Counted from the first letter of the stretch, positions 8,449 to 18,045 are shown. The stretch: 64,000 bases of DNA from Octadecabacter arcticus 238 (GCF_000155735.2 NC_020908.1:1989001-2053000), one strand, 5' to 3'. Made by a program: numbers and translations. The notes: generated by a model not told the origin, from the sequence alone.

Positions 8449-10013
8449 TCAATCGTGCCGGGGGGTTTGGATGTAATGTCGTAGGTGACGCGGTTAATGC
8501 CCGCGACTTCATTGATGATCCGCGTTGCCGTTTCGCCAAGGAAATCATGGCTGAACGGATAGTAATCGGCGGTCATACCGTCAACCGACGTCACCGCGCG
8601 CAAGGCGCAGGCAAAGTCATAGGTGCGTCCGTCGCCCATTACGCCAACTGTGCGCACAGGCAGTATGGCGACGAAGGCCTGCCAAATTTCGTCATACAAA
8701 CCGTGTTTGCGGATTTGGTCGATATAGACCGCGTCGGCTTGACGTAGAATATCGAGCTTTTCACGGGTAATTTCGCCCGGGCAACGGATCGCGAGACCCG
8801 GGCCAGGGAACGGGTGGCGACCAATAAACGAAGCCGGCAAGCCAAGTTCACGCCCCAGCGCGCGTACTTCGTCTTTGAACAATTCCCGCAACGGTTCGAC
8901 CAGTTTAAGGCCCATCTTTTCGGGTAAACCGCCGACATTGTGATGGCTCTTGATGGTGACACTTGGACCGCCAGAAAACGACACGCTTTCTATCACATCG
9001 GGATACAATGTGCCTTGCGCCAAGAACTCAGCGCCCTCGATCTCATTTGCATATTTCTGGAACACATCGATAAACAAGCCACCAATGATTTTACGCTTTG
9101 TTTCGGGGTCGCTTTGACCCTCGAGTGCGCCAAGAAACAGTTCTTTTTCGTCAGCGTAGATGACCTTGAGGTTCATGTTGTCGCGAAACATGGCCACGAC
9201 GTCATCAGCTTCGTTCAGGCGCAACAACCCGTGATCCACGAACACACAGGTCAGCTGATCACCAATCGCTTCGTGCAACAACGCAGCCGTAACGGACGAA
9301 TCCACGCCACCAGACAGACCGCAGATCACCTGTTTGTCACCGACTTGTTCGCGAATTTTCGCAATTGCGATGTCGCGGTAGGCGTCCATCGTCCAGCCGC
9401 CTTTGAAACCTGCAAGGCGCACGAAATTCTCGTACAACTTCGCGCCGCGCGGCGTGTGGTGGACTTCGGGATGAAACTGCACGCCGTAGTAGTGACGCGA
9501 TGCATCGGCAATAATTGCAAACGGCGCATTGGGGGAGGTTCCATAAACCTCAAACCCCGGTGCGATCTTCGAGACGTGGTCGCCGTGTGACATCCAAACC
9601 TGTTCAGGGCCATCGCTAAACCAGCCATCCAACAGATCAAGCGTGCCCGCAGATGTAACCTTGGCGCGGCCAAATTCAGCGGTGCCGCCGCCGCCAGAAA
9701 TCTTGCCGCCCTCAACCAGACCGCCCAATTGTTGCATCATTGTTTGCTGTCCGTAGCAAATACCAAGAACCGGAATGCCCATGGTCCATAGGCTGTCGGG
9801 CGCGCGCGGGCTGCCCCCGCGAGTGACCGAATCCGGCCCGCCCGACAGGATGACGGCCTTGGGGGTCAGGTCGGCCAACATCGCGTCGGTGACGTTCTGA
9901 TAGGGGTGAATTTCGCAATAGACGTTCTGTTCACGCAAACGTCGCGCAATCAGCTGCGTCACTTGGGATCCGAAGTCGATAATGAGAAGGCAGTCGTGTG
10001 TGTCTATGTCCAT
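8439..10013 (-). CDS. guaA: GMP synthase (glutamine-hydrolysing)
   Basis: A 524-residue enzyme that converts XMP, ATP and glutamine to GMP in purine synthesis. The class I amidotransferase domain comes first, with GICYGQQ (Cys86) and a [11 protein letters not shown]is-Glu pair. The ATP-pyrophosphatase P-loop follows in [11 protein letters not shown], and the C-terminal dimerisation domain ends [10 protein letters not shown] placed the start at the ATG at 10013 ([17 protein letters not shown]); the extra 32 codons upstream do not belong to the family. It is complete and in register with E. coli GuaA length (525). ydcF overlaps its stop. Confidence 0.97.
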   Translation of the reverse strand: MDIDTHDCLLIIDFGSQVTQLIARRLREQNVYCEIHPYQNVTDAMLADLTPKAVILSGGPDSVTRGGSPRAPDSLWTMGIPVLGICYGQQTMMQQLGGLVEGGKISGGGGTAEFGRAKVTSAGTLDLLDGWFSDGPEQVWMSHGDHVSKIAPGFEVYGTSPNAPFAIIADASRHYYGVQFHPEVHHTPRGAKLYENFVRLAGFKGGWTMDAYRDIAIAKIREQVGDKQVICGLSGGVDSSVTAALLHEAIGDQLTCVFVDHGLLRLNEADDVVAMFRDNMNLKVIYADEKELFLGALEGQSDPETKRKIIGGLFIDVFQKYANEIEGAEFLAQGTLYPDVIESVSFSGGPSVTIKSHHNVGGLPEKMGLKLVEPLRELFKDEVRALGRELGLPASFIGRHPFPGPGLAIRCPGEITREKLDILRQADAVYIDQIRKHGLYDEIWQAFVAILPVRTVGVMGDGRTYDFACALRAVTSVDGMTADYYPFSHDFLGETATRIINEVAGINRVTYDITSKPPGTIEWE

Positions 10014-10105
10014 ATTGTCTCGTAAATCGACATGCCCCTGTGTGCAAGGGCGTGGTGACGCGCACAATGTCGCTTTCGCCACCCAATCGCCGCTTAATCC
10101 CAAGC

Positions 10106-10133
10106 GCAAACGTCCATGCGGTATAGCGTTTGC
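10106..10133. promoter_or_regulatory. Inverted repeat, candidate operator before the MttB-like gene
   Basis: GCAAACG (10106-10112) and CGTTTGC (10127-10133) form a perfect 7-base inverted repeat. Its halves are offset by 21 bp, two helical turns, as expected for a dimeric regulator. It sits 30 bases before the MttB-like start in the 149-base divergent region with guaA. Confidence 0.4.
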
Positions 10134-10162
10134 ATCAACAGGATTCTTTTGGGGTTAAAGCT

Positions 10163-11725
10163 ATGACTGACGTAACCGAACAAGCACCAGCAAGCGGCGC
10201 ACGGCGTGGACGCGGCGGCGGTGGGGCTGCGCGGAGGGCAGAACGCACCGCCGTCAGCTTTGACACCGCCAAAACGATCGAGCGGAATATCCCGAATCTT
10301 GAGATGCTGTCCGATGAGGCGCTGGACATTATCGAGGCCAATGCTGAGACCGTTCTCGAGGAGATCGGGGTGGCGTTTGTGGACAATCCTGCGGCGCTTG
10401 AGCGTTGGAAATCCGTCGGCGCTGAAGTTACCGGTGAACGCGTGCGCATCCCCAAAGGATTGGCGCGCAAGCTGTGCGCAACCGCGCCGAGCACATTTGT
10501 CCAGCACGCCCGCAACCCCGAACGATCTGTCACTGTGGGCGGCAATAATCTGGTGTTGGCACCAGTTTACGGCCCGCCGTTCGTGCGCGACGCCGAAGGC
10601 GGGAGGCGCTACGCGACGATTGCGGACTTCGAAAAGTTTGTAAAACTTGGCTATATGTCAAAGTGGCTGCACCATTCGGGCGGCACAGTGTGCGAACCCA
10701 CAGATGTTCCCGTCAACAAACGTCACCTTGATATGTTGATGGCGCACATGACGTTGTCCGATAAGCCGTTCATGGGGTCCGTGACCGAACCTAGCCGCGC
10801 GCAAGACAGCGTTGAAATGTGCGAGATCCTGTTCGGCAAAGACTTCGTGCGCGACAATACAGTGATGACATCCCTTATTAACATTAATTCACCTTTGACG
10901 TTTGATGCGACGATGATGGGCGCCTTGGAAATCTATGCCGCACACAACCAAGCCGCGATCATCAGCCCGTTTATTGTTGGCGGTGCTATGGCGCCAGTTT
11001 CCGTGGTCGGAACGCTGACGCAGGTTCTGGCAGAGGTCATGGCGGGCGTCGCCTACAGCCAGATTATTCGCCCCGGTGCGCCAGTGGTTTTCGGCACCTT
11101 TGTGACCTCGATCGACATGAATTCCGGGGCGCCGACTTTTGGCACGCCCGAAGCGGCACATATCACCAATGGGGCAGGGCAGTTGGCCCGACGCATGGGT
11201 CTGCCGTACCGCTCTGCGGGTTCGTTCTGCGGATCAAAATTGCCCGACGCGCAGGCGGCTTATGAAACGGCCAACAGCCTGAACATGGGCCTGTTGTCAG
11301 GCGTGAATTTCATGCTGCATTCGTGTGGCTGGCTCGAAGGCGGGCTTGTCGCCAGCTTTGAAAAATTCGTGCTCGACGCGGACCAGCTAGGCACGCTGCA
11401 TCACATCGCGCGGGGTGTCGAAATCGACGAAAATGCGCAAGCCATGGATGCCATTCGCGAAGTCGGTCCCGGCGGGCACTATCTGGGCTGCGAACACACC
11501 CAAAAGAATTTCAAGTCGGCGTTCTGGCGCTCGGAAGTGTTTGATTACAAACCATTCGAGACGTGGGAAGAAGAGGGGGCACGCGACAGCCAAGCACTCG
11601 CATCTGTGCGGGTGGCCAAGCTGATCGACACCTATGTCGCCCCCCCCCTCGACCCTGAAATCCGCGCCAATCTTGACGCCTATGTGGCCGCGAAAAAGGC
11701 GTCTATGCCCGACAGCTTTATGTAG
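10163..11725 (+). CDS. MttB-family corrinoid methyltransferase-like protein (non-pyrrolysine)
   Basis: A 520-residue member of the trimethylamine methyltransferase (MttB) superfamily. Recognisable stretches include VEEIGVAFVDNPAAL-type N-terminal text, VCEPTDVPVN, and GAPTFGTPEAAHITNGAGQLARRMGLPYR in the core. The frame contains no amber codon, so it is the non-pyrrolysine branch, whose characterised members demethylate glycine betaine and related quaternary amines. The substrate here is unknown. No corrinoid protein, RamA or MtbA gene is adjacent. The start is the ATG at 10163 after GGGG. The 30-residue N-terminal tail is Gly/Arg rich and probably disordered. Confidence 0.85.
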   Translation: MTDVTEQAPASGARRGRGGGGAARRAERTAVSFDTAKTIERNIPNLEMLSDEALDIIEANAETVLEEIGVAFVDNPAALERWKSVGAEVTGERVRIPKGLARKLCATAPSTFVQHARNPERSVTVGGNNLVLAPVYGPPFVRDAEGGRRYATIADFEKFVKLGYMSKWLHHSGGTVCEPTDVPVNKRHLDMLMAHMTLSDKPFMGSVTEPSRAQDSVEMCEILFGKDFVRDNTVMTSLININSPLTFDATMMGALEIYAAHNQAAIISPFIVGGAMAPVSVVGTLTQVLAEVMAGVAYSQIIRPGAPVVFGTFVTSIDMNSGAPTFGTPEAAHITNGAGQLARRMGLPYRSAGSFCGSKLPDAQAAYETANSLNMGLLSGVNFMLHSCGWLEGGLVASFEKFVLDADQLGTLHHIARGVEIDENAQAMDAIREVGPGGHYLGCEHTQKNFKSAFWRSEVFDYKPFETWEEEGARDSQALASVRVAKLIDTYVAPPLDPEIRANLDAYVAAKKASMPDSFM

Positions 11726-11732
11726 GACGGAT

Positions 11733-11767
11733 CCGTGTCGTAGGCCCATAACAGGCCCGCGACACGG
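11733..11767. terminator. Hairpin between convergent genes
   Basis: CCGTGTCG (11733-11740) pairs with CGACACGG (11760-11767), with an inner GGCCC-type pairing. It lies between the convergent MttB-like and DUF6477 genes. There is no strong T run, so its terminator role is inferred. Confidence 0.5.
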
Positions 11768-11773
11768 CTTTGG

Positions 11774-12088
11774 CTATGTCGGTGATTGGGTTCGTTCACG
11801 CGATGCGTTTGATGCCTTGAGAATCCGCGCTTCACACATCATGGCCACGATCATTTCTATGTGCCGTGCAACAGAATATTCCGCCCGTTTGGCAACGCGA
11901 AGCTGATCAGCAACCGCCTCGAGTTCCATCAGCCTGACAATCGCATGACTGGGCCCTGGCAGGGCCTCGGTTTTGAGCAGTCGGCGCAGGTGCACGATCC
12001 GGTTATAATCTTGAAGTCCGTGGCGCGCGGTTCGGACCAGAAGCGTTGGGCGTTTGAGCCGCGAAATCATTTTCAAAACGTCTTCCAT
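11774..12088 (-). CDS. DUF6477 family protein
   Basis: A 104-residue, highly basic, mostly helical cytoplasmic protein (MEDVLKMISRLKRPTLLVRTAR start). I recognise it as the small DUF6477 family seen in Rhodobacterales; no function is known to me. A GGGAGA ribosome site precedes the ATG at 12088. It is divergent from the DUF6456 regulator, and that arrangement together with lipA suggests a conserved neighbourhood. The helical LMELEAVADQLRVAKRAEY segment could mediate a protein contact. Confidence 0.75.
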   Translation of the reverse strand: MEDVLKMISRLKRPTLLVRTARHGLQDYNRIVHLRRLLKTEALPGPSHAIVRLMELEAVADQLRVAKRAEYSVARHIEMIVAMMCEARILKASNASRERTQSPT

Positions 12089-12146
12089 AGTGAGTCTCCC
12101 TCATTGATTTGTCTACAAGGTGACACAACCTATAGGGGTTTTTGCG

Positions 12147-12221
12147 TGTGGATAACTTTGAGCGTTCGGTGCGTTTACAATTGGTTACCATTTAGAAACA
12201 ATCATAGGGATCTGTGGGTAA
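12147..12221. promoter_or_regulatory. Divergent control region with DnaA-box-like sites
   Basis: The 219-base gap between DUF6477 and DUF6456 contains a perfect DnaA-box sequence (TGTGGATAA, 12147-12155) and a one-mismatch copy (TGTGGGTAA, 12213-12221), both in the same orientation. A GTTAAC lies at 12223-12228, but no full CtrA site (TTAA-N7-TTAA) is present. Confidence 0.35.
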
Positions 12222-12307
12222 AGTTAACCTATCGGAAACAATTGCACGCAAAGGCTGCATAATATTTTCGAACTTGCAGGGTCGAAAATTGGGAAATGAG
12301 GATTAGG

Positions 12308-13351
12308 ATGGTGGACGCAAAACGCGCAAGCCACGCGGTGCCTGCATGGGTGCCGGTGGACGTGCGCAACTACGTTTTTCACACGGAAATGGGACAGCCC
12401 ATTCGGGTTTTGGCGCGATCGCAATCATGTCATGCTTCAACGATTATGCGTCAAATACGAAAGATCGAAACGCGCCGCGATGACCCGCTTGTGGACCGCG
12501 CGATCAAAGAATTGGCGGCCGAAAACAGCGCCACACCGAGCCCGAGCAGTTTGGAAATAATGCAAGCCCTGCGCTGCCTTGCCACGCCAGGCACCATTCT
12601 GGCCATCGCGATGGGCACGGAACAAGGGGTCATTTTGCAAGACGCAAATCAAGGAGAGGCGGATCGCGGCAGCAAATTACCCTCCGTTACGGCGATGATG
12701 TTGGCGTTGCGCGGGTGGATTTCGGGGGGGCAAACTGTCGGGCGTGTCCTGCGCTACCGCATCACCCCTGCGGGGCGTGTGGCGCTGCGCGAATTGATGG
12801 CGCAAACTGAAAACTGCGCTCGCGCCATGGCCGAGGGACCGACAGCGTTTGAGGGCGCCGCCAGCGGTGTTGGCACGTGGATGGACGGTCCGCACGACAA
12901 GCCGATAGTGGCGCGGATGGCGTTACAAGAAAGCCCCGTGGTGGCGTTGTCGCGGCGCAAGGACCGCGACGGGAACCCGTTTTTGAACCGCACCATGGTG
13001 CGCGCGGCTGAGCGGTTGCGCGAAGATTACGAATTGGCGCAGATCGGTCAGATTCGCGGCGACAAAGCGGCGCCAGATTGGCAAGACGTGCTCACTTTGA
13101 TTGAAACCTACCAGCAGATCGACACGACAGGAAAAGGGGCGGCGCCAAAGGTTCGTGCGGCGCTTGCGTTTCTGGGGCCCGGCTTGTCCGAAGTGGCGTT
13201 GCGGTGCTGTTGCCTGCTCGAAGGGTTAGAAATAACCGAAAAGCACATGGGTTGGGCCGCGCGGTCTGGCAAGGTTGTGCTGCGCATCGCACTACAGCGG
13301 CTGGTCTTGCACTACGAAGACAGCGGTGAACTTGGCCCTCGAATTGGTTAA
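12308..13351 (+). CDS. DUF6456 helix-turn-helix regulator (GafA-like)
   Basis: A 347-residue protein. The N-terminal helix-turn-helix (about residues 26-70) includes QPIRVLARSQSCHASTIMRQ followed by RRDDPLVDRA. The C-terminal domain is DUF6456 (EVALRCCCLLEGLEITEKHM, then ARSGKVVLRIALQRL). From memory, this architecture matches the GafA activator of the Rhodobacter capsulatus gene transfer agent, which is a single longer protein in other Rhodobacterales. That link is inference. I chose the ATG at 12308 (MVDAKR) because GAGGATTAGG precedes it; an ATG at 12296 has a poorly spaced site. It is divergent from DUF6477 and followed by lipA. Confidence 0.75.
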   Translation: MVDAKRASHAVPAWVPVDVRNYVFHTEMGQPIRVLARSQSCHASTIMRQIRKIETRRDDPLVDRAIKELAAENSATPSPSSLEIMQALRCLATPGTILAIAMGTEQGVILQDANQGEADRGSKLPSVTAMMLALRGWISGGQTVGRVLRYRITPAGRVALRELMAQTENCARAMAEGPTAFEGAASGVGTWMDGPHDKPIVARMALQESPVVALSRRKDRDGNPFLNRTMVRAAERLREDYELAQIGQIRGDKAAPDWQDVLTLIETYQQIDTTGKGAAPKVRAALAFLGPGLSEVALRCCCLLEGLEITEKHMGWAARSGKVVLRIALQRLVLHYEDSGELGPRIG

Positions 13352-13479
13352 ATGTGTCGGCTGAAAGCGTCGATTGAACGTGTTAGCCATGCGCTTTGAG
13401 CAATCCCGCAACCCGCACCCTTGAGACCCTTGGACAAATGGCGCAGTCTTGCATAAGTGTTGGGCAAGAGGAGAAGCCG

Positions 13480-14436
13480 ATGTCACTGCGCGATCTGAAA
13501 ATTCCGGCCCAACGCCACCCTGAAAAGCAGCGTCGCGAGGATAGCCCGCAGCCCAAAAAGCCCGATTGGATTCGCGTCAAAGCGCCGACCAGCGACGGCT
13601 ACAAGGTAACGCGGGATATTATACGCGAACACAAACTCACCACTGTGTGCGAAGAGGCCGGCTGCCCAAATGTTGGCGAATGTTGGTCCCAAGGTCACGC
13701 CACGATGATGATTATGGGCGAGGTTTGCACGCGGGCCTGCACCTTCTGCAATATAGCAACGGGCAAGCCACCCGAAGATTTGGATGTGTTTGAACCGGGT
13801 CGCGTGGCTGATGCTGTCAAAAAGCTTGGCCTGAACCACGTGGTGATTACATCAGTGGATCGCGATGATGTGCTTGATGGCGGTGCCGAACATTTCGCCC
13901 AAACCATTCGCGCAATCCGCAAGCAAGCCCCGAACACCACGATTGAAATCTTGACGCCGGACTTTATTCGATGTGATCCGAAAGTTCTGGAAATCGTCGT
14001 TGAGGCGCGCCCGGACGTGTTCAACCACAACCTTGAAACCGTGCCGGGCCTATATCCCGAAGTGCGCCCAGGCGCGCGGTATTTCCATTCATTGCGACTG
14101 TTGCAGCGGGTGAAGGAACTTGATCCAACGATGTTCACCAAGTCGGGAATCATGGTTGGCTTGGGTGAAGACAAACAATCTGTGACGCAGGTGATGGAAG
14201 ACATGCGCGCAGCGGATATCGATTTTCTGACGATTGGTCAGTATCTGCAACCAACACCCAAGCACCACAAGGTTGATCGTTTTGTGACGCCGGACGAATT
14301 CGCCGGATATGAAAAGACCGCCTACAATAAGGGGTTCCTGATGGTGTCTTCGACACCGCTCACGCGGTCAAGCTACCATGCCGGCGATGATTTCGCGAAA
14401 CTGCGCGCGGCACGGATGGAAAAACTGGGTGCGTGA
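13480..14436 (+). CDS. lipA: Lipoyl synthase
   Basis: A 318-residue radical SAM enzyme that inserts two sulfurs into protein-bound octanoyl chains to make lipoyl groups for 2-oxoacid dehydrogenases and the glycine cleavage system. The auxiliary cluster cysteines are in [12 protein letters not shown] (Cys57, 62, 68) and the radical SAM cluster is CTRACTFC (Cys83, 87, 90). The late [10 protein letters not shown] serine ligand motif is present. The start at 13480 has an excellent AGAGGAG site; longer frames upstream are not family-like. Confidence 0.97.
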   Translation: MSLRDLKIPAQRHPEKQRREDSPQPKKPDWIRVKAPTSDGYKVTRDIIREHKLTTVCEEAGCPNVGECWSQGHATMMIMGEVCTRACTFCNIATGKPPEDLDVFEPGRVADAVKKLGLNHVVITSVDRDDVLDGGAEHFAQTIRAIRKQAPNTTIEILTPDFIRCDPKVLEIVVEARPDVFNHNLETVPGLYPEVRPGARYFHSLRLLQRVKELDPTMFTKSGIMVGLGEDKQSVTQVMEDMRAADIDFLTIGQYLQPTPKHHKVDRFVTPDEFAGYEKTAYNKGFLMVSSTPLTRSSYHAGDDFAKLRAARMEKLGA

Positions 14437-14525
14437 TTTTGCCCGTGACATTGCCGCGGCTATTATGATTGTGAAAGGCACTATTGCGATAACCGGCGAT
14501 TAATGTCGGTAACTGCTACCAATTG

Positions 14526-15389
14526 TTAATACAACGCCAGCAAATACGCCGCGATTGCATCGCGATCCACGTCGTTTAACTGCGCGATATTCTCGACCAC
14601 ATCGACCATTTCACCGCCGACAGTGTCAAAATCTGGCGTGAACCCGGTGTCGAGGTAGTAGGCAATGTCTCCCCCACTCCATCCCAGATCATCGGGGTGG
14701 AGTGACGGAATGCGTCCTTCACCCGATGGATTGGCCGCGCCTTGCATCCATTCACCCCTCTTTAATCCACCCAACGCATTGCGTGGAGTGTGGCATTCGG
14801 CGCAATGCCCCATGGCTTCCACAAGATAGCGGCCACGTTCCAGTTCTGGTGTGTCTACGTCTTGCATCACCCAGTCCGTGCCCGCGAACAGGAATTTCCA
14901 ACCGCTAAGGGATCGGCGGATGTTGAACGGAAAGCCAACGTCGTGGGCGCGCGATGGTGTGGCATCGCTTGGCAGGGTGCGCAGGTAGGCGATCAGGTCA
15001 AGCGCATCGGGCGGATCCATCTTTGCATAGGTCGTGTAGGGAAATGCCGGATAGTAATGCGCGCCGTCTGGCGACACACCTGCCATCATCGCATTGGCGA
15101 TGTCATAATCCGACCACCCGCCAATGCCGTGATCTACATCCATGGAAATGTTGGGCGCATAGAACGTGCCAAAGTCGCTTACAAATGCTTTGCCACCTGC
15201 CAGCGCGTCGGTCCCGTCTTGTCTGTGACACGACCCACAGCCCGCAGCCGCAAAAATCAGTGAACCGTCAGTGGCGCTCCCGATCTGGCCAATCTCCAAT
15301 CGTTCAGGCGCGAGGGGGCGCGCTGCCGTGACGCTGTACGCCACCGTAATGCCAACCACCCCCGCACCAATAAACCAGTGTTTACGCAT
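14526..15389 (-). CDS. Di-heme cytochrome c
   Basis: A 287-residue exported cytochrome with two class I c-type haem sites: CGSCH (Cys51, Cys54, His55) and CAECH (Cys196, Cys199, His200). The N-terminus is an uncleaved-looking or signal helix (WFIGAGVVGITVAYS). Such proteins pass electrons from periplasmic dehydrogenases. The ATG at 15389 shares its A with the TGA of the preceding cytochrome c' gene (TGATG), so the two are coupled and probably form one electron-transfer unit. The partner dehydrogenase is not in the window. Confidence 0.88.
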   Translation of the reverse strand: MRKHWFIGAGVVGITVAYSVTAARPLAPERLEIGQIGSATDGSLIFAAAGCGSCHRQDGTDALAGGKAFVSDFGTFYAPNISMDVDHGIGGWSDYDIANAMMAGVSPDGAHYYPAFPYTTYAKMDPPDALDLIAYLRTLPSDATPSRAHDVGFPFNIRRSLSGWKFLFAGTDWVMQDVDTPELERGRYLVEAMGHCAECHTPRNALGGLKRGEWMQGAANPSGEGRIPSLHPDDLGWSGGDIAYYLDTGFTPDFDTVGGEMVDVVENIAQLNDVDRDAIAAYLLALY

Positions 15390-15856
15390 CAATCATCGCG
15401 TTGGCGGTATTCGCGATGACATGCAGAGCAGGCGCCGCCAAGATCACGAATCGCACCCTGAACTGACGCCAAATCTGTTCCCGCAACCCCTGCCATAGCT
15501 GCCGATGCAGTGACCATGCCGTCTTGTTTGACCATGAAATCATCCATGTTTTCCCAAATCGCGGGCAGGGCTTTGACACCTTCGATCATGTCGTTTCCGG
15601 TGCCTTCGGGCCAATATGTCGTCTCATTAATACTGGCCAAAGCCACAAGGTTATCAGCAGCGATCTGTGCGAGGGTGGCGTCATATTCGACACTTTCCTG
15701 CGCCATGCCGCCCAAAATGGCGATGTTGTGGGCATAAAGCTGCATATGCGACTGACGGGCTTTGACGGCGGGATCGACGTCCGCGTGGCCGTCAGCCAGT
15801 GCCATCGTGCCGAACGCCAAGACTGTAGCGCCTGCGAGTAGAGTAACGGATTTCAT
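15389..15856 (-). CDS. Cytochrome c' (c-556 type)
   Basis: A 155-residue periplasmic protein with a signal peptide (MKSVTLLAGATVLAFGTMALA) and a single C-terminal haem site CSACH (Cys143, Cys146, His147), typical of the four-helix class II cytochromes c. I chose the ATG at 15856 because AGGAGACC precedes it. It is the first gene of a two-gene unit with the di-heme cytochrome. Family members carry electrons or bind nitric oxide; which applies here is not decidable. Confidence 0.9.
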   Translation of the reverse strand: MKSVTLLAGATVLAFGTMALADGHADVDPAVKARQSHMQLYAHNIAILGGMAQESVEYDATLAQIAADNLVALASINETTYWPEGTGNDMIEGVKALPAIWENMDDFMVKQDGMVTASAAMAGVAGTDLASVQGAIRDLGGACSACHREYRQRDD

Positions 15857-15961
15857 CAAGAGGTCTCCTGGTTGAGTGCGACAATTACGCATTAAAGTAG
15901 CATGGCAAATTCCGAAGACTCAGCGCGAATTTGGTGCATATGCGCACAAAACCGTGTGCGG

Positions 15962-16522
15962 CTAGGTGAAGCGAACTTTGCCGATAAACGGCAGGTTGCG
16001 ATTGCGTTGGGCGTAATCGATCCCGTACCCGACAACGAATTCATCGGGAATGACGAACCCAATCCAATCGGCCTTCATGTCGACCTCGCGCCGCGTCGGT
16101 TTGTCGAGCAGGGCAATTGATTTCAGTTTGGACGGTTTGCGCGTGTTGAGCATGTCGATGACCTGATGCAGCGTGTGGCCCGTGTCGACGATATCTTCGA
16201 CGACCAACACGTCGCGCCCCTCAATCTGGCCACGCAGGTCTTTCAGGATTCGCACCTCGCGGCTGGATTCCATGCCGTCGCCGTAGCTCGACGCTTCAAG
16301 GAAATCGACCTCGACCGGCAAGTCCAATTCGCGCACCAGATCGGCGATGAACACGAACGATCCGCGCAACAGGCCGACGACGATCAACTTGTTGGTGTCT
16401 TTGAATTCGGTCTGGATGATTTTGGCGAGGTCTTCGATCCGCGCCGCGATTGATTTCGCAGAGATCATTTCGTCAATGACATAGGCGGGTTGGGTTGGTG
16501 TTTGCGTGATCACTTGCGTCAT
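15962..16522 (-). CDS. hpt: Hypoxanthine phosphoribosyltransferase
   Basis: A 186-residue purine salvage enzyme that joins hypoxanthine (and usually guanine) to PRPP. The PRPP-binding motif [13 protein letters not shown] lies at residues 106-118. [16 protein letters not shown] and the late [18 protein letters not shown] loop are family-typical. The start is the ATG at 16522 (MTQVITQ); the upstream in-frame extension is not family-like. It is divergent from the COQ10/RatA-like gene, with 84 bases between the starts. Confidence 0.95.
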   Translation of the reverse strand: MTQVITQTPTQPAYVIDEMISAKSIAARIEDLAKIIQTEFKDTNKLIVVGLLRGSFVFIADLVRELDLPVEVDFLEASSYGDGMESSREVRILKDLRGQIEGRDVLVVEDIVDTGHTLHQVIDMLNTRKPSKLKSIALLDKPTRREVDMKADWIGFVIPDEFVVGYGIDYAQRNRNLPFIGKVRFT

Positions 16523-16606
16523 TGAGTCCGGACCTTGTGCCAAATGCTTGTTATTTCGGCCAAACCATACGACATGGTTCGGTAATGTCACGACCGAAAG
16601 TCCCTT

Positions 16607-17053
16607 ATGCCCGCCTATTCCGAAACCAAACGACTGCCCTATAGCGCTGATCAGATGTATGATCTGGTGGCAGATGTGGCAAATTACCCCAAGTTTTTAC
16701 CGTGGACAGCCGCCGCGCGGATCAAATCCGTTGATGATATGGGCGATCATTCGGTGATGATGGCTGATCTTGTTGTCAGCTTTAAGGTGTTTCGTGAAAA
16801 ATTTGGCAGCCGCGTTTTATTGTGGCCCAAGGCGCGCAAAATTGAGACGGCTTATATCGACGGGCCATTCAAATATCTTGAAAGCACGTGGCTTTTTAGT
16901 GATGCAGAAGGCGACTGTGATGTGCACTTTGAGGTGGATTTCGAATTTCGTAACAAGTTGCTGCAAGGTGCGGCTGGCATGTTTTTCACCCAAGCGATGC
17001 AGACCATTGTCCGCGCGTTTGAACGCCGCGCTGCTGAGCTTTACGGGTCGTGA
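16607..17053 (+). CDS. SRPBCC protein, COQ10/RatA type
   Basis: A 148-residue single START-like domain protein. The opening [24 protein letters not shown] and YPKFLPW are hallmarks of the COQ10/RatA group. In mitochondria-like lineages these bind ubiquinone and assist respiration; the E. coli RatA toxin label is often copied to alphaproteobacterial members but is probably not the role here. No antitoxin partner is adjacent. The broken MmgE/PrpD gene follows by 21 bases. Confidence 0.9.
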   Translation: MPAYSETKRLPYSADQMYDLVADVANYPKFLPWTAAARIKSVDDMGDHSVMMADLVVSFKVFREKFGSRVLLWPKARKIETAYIDGPFKYLESTWLFSDAEGDCDVHFEVDFEFRNKLLQGAAGMFFTQAMQTIVRAFERRAAELYGS

Positions 17054-17074
17054 TGCATCGGGCAGGGTGGCCAC

Positions 17075-17947
17075 ATGCTAAATGATCTTGCACCGCTCGA
17101 CCCCTTTCTGAACTGTAAAAACAACCTGACAGTGCCTGCGCATTCACTTGAGGTGATGGAGCTGTGTCTTCTGGATTGGGCGATCTGCGGCCTTGGGGCC
17201 GACAACAATCCAATCTCGCTTGGTATGGCGCAATATAGCCTGAATGCTGGCGCGGGGTCCGCGTCGATCTTTAATGCGCCGACCGCAAACGATTCCATGT
17301 GGTCTGGCCGAGTTCCGGCCCGCGCCGCCGCCCTGATCAAGGGTACCATGTCCCATGTGCTGGATTTTGACGACACGCATTTCGGCCATATCGGCCATGT
17401 CAGTACGGTTGTCATTCCCGCAGCACTCGCGGTTGCAGAAACCGAAGGGGCCGATTTTGATGCGTTCCTAAGGGCCGCGCGCATCGGAGCCGAGGTCGCG
17501 ACGCGTGTAGGGCTTTGGTTGGGGCGCAGTCATTATCAGGCGGGCTGGCATCAGACGGCTACATCCGGTGCTTTCGGCGCGGCGAGCGCGGCAGCAATTT
17601 TGATGGACGCGCCGCCATCTTCGACGACTTTGAATGTGGCTGGGTTTGCTGCGGGTCAAAAGGCGCAATTCGGCAGCGCGATGAAACCCGTTAATGCTGG
17701 CATGGCCGCCGCCCACGGGGTTGAAGCCGCGCAGCTGGCCAAAGTCGGGATGTGCGGCTCACCGGATGTGATTGCCGCACTTTTGGCGACCCATAACGCG
17801 GAGGGGAATGTATCCGCATTTGCGGGCTTGGGCGACACTTGGATCTTCGACAGTGTCAGCCACAAATATCACGCTTGTTGTCACGGTACCCACGCGATGA
17901 TCGAAGCCCTTTTGTCGCTTATGCCGCTGAACGTAGACACGATTGAC
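17075..17947 (+). pseudogene. MmgE/PrpD family protein, 5' fragment
   Basis: The first 291 codons of an MmgE/PrpD-family gene (2-methylcitrate dehydratase-like fold). Conserved text includes MSHVLDFDDTHF, GWHQTATSGAFGAASAAA and FDSVSHKYHACCHGTHAMIEAL. An IS256-type element interrupts it after the Asp codon of VDTID. Reading continues into the IS for 11 codons to a TAG at 17983. Full members are about 440-450 residues. The remainder of the gene lies beyond the IS at 19385-19728. Confidence 0.88.
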
Positions 17948-17972
17948 GGGAATGTCCCGAAGAATGTTGAAA
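17948..17972 (+). repeat. Left terminal inverted repeat of the IS
   Basis: This copy begins GGGAATGTCCCG and ends ATGTTGAAA. It matches the complement of the right end at 20 of 25 positions. Confidence 0.8.
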
Positions 17973-18045
17973 TTTTAATTTAGGGTGGCGTTGCTTCCCC
18001 TGAGCCGTAGGCTCTGGGTGTTTAATCGCAAAAGGAAGCAACACC

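Noticed and set aside
11723..11725. Amber codon of the MttB-like gene as a pyrrolysine site
   Set aside because: It is the terminal stop with a hairpin just after it, and the protein is already full length for the non-pyrrolysine branch.
12223..12238. CtrA site upstream of the DUF6456 gene
   Set aside because: Only one half site is present; the second TTAA at N7 spacing is missing.
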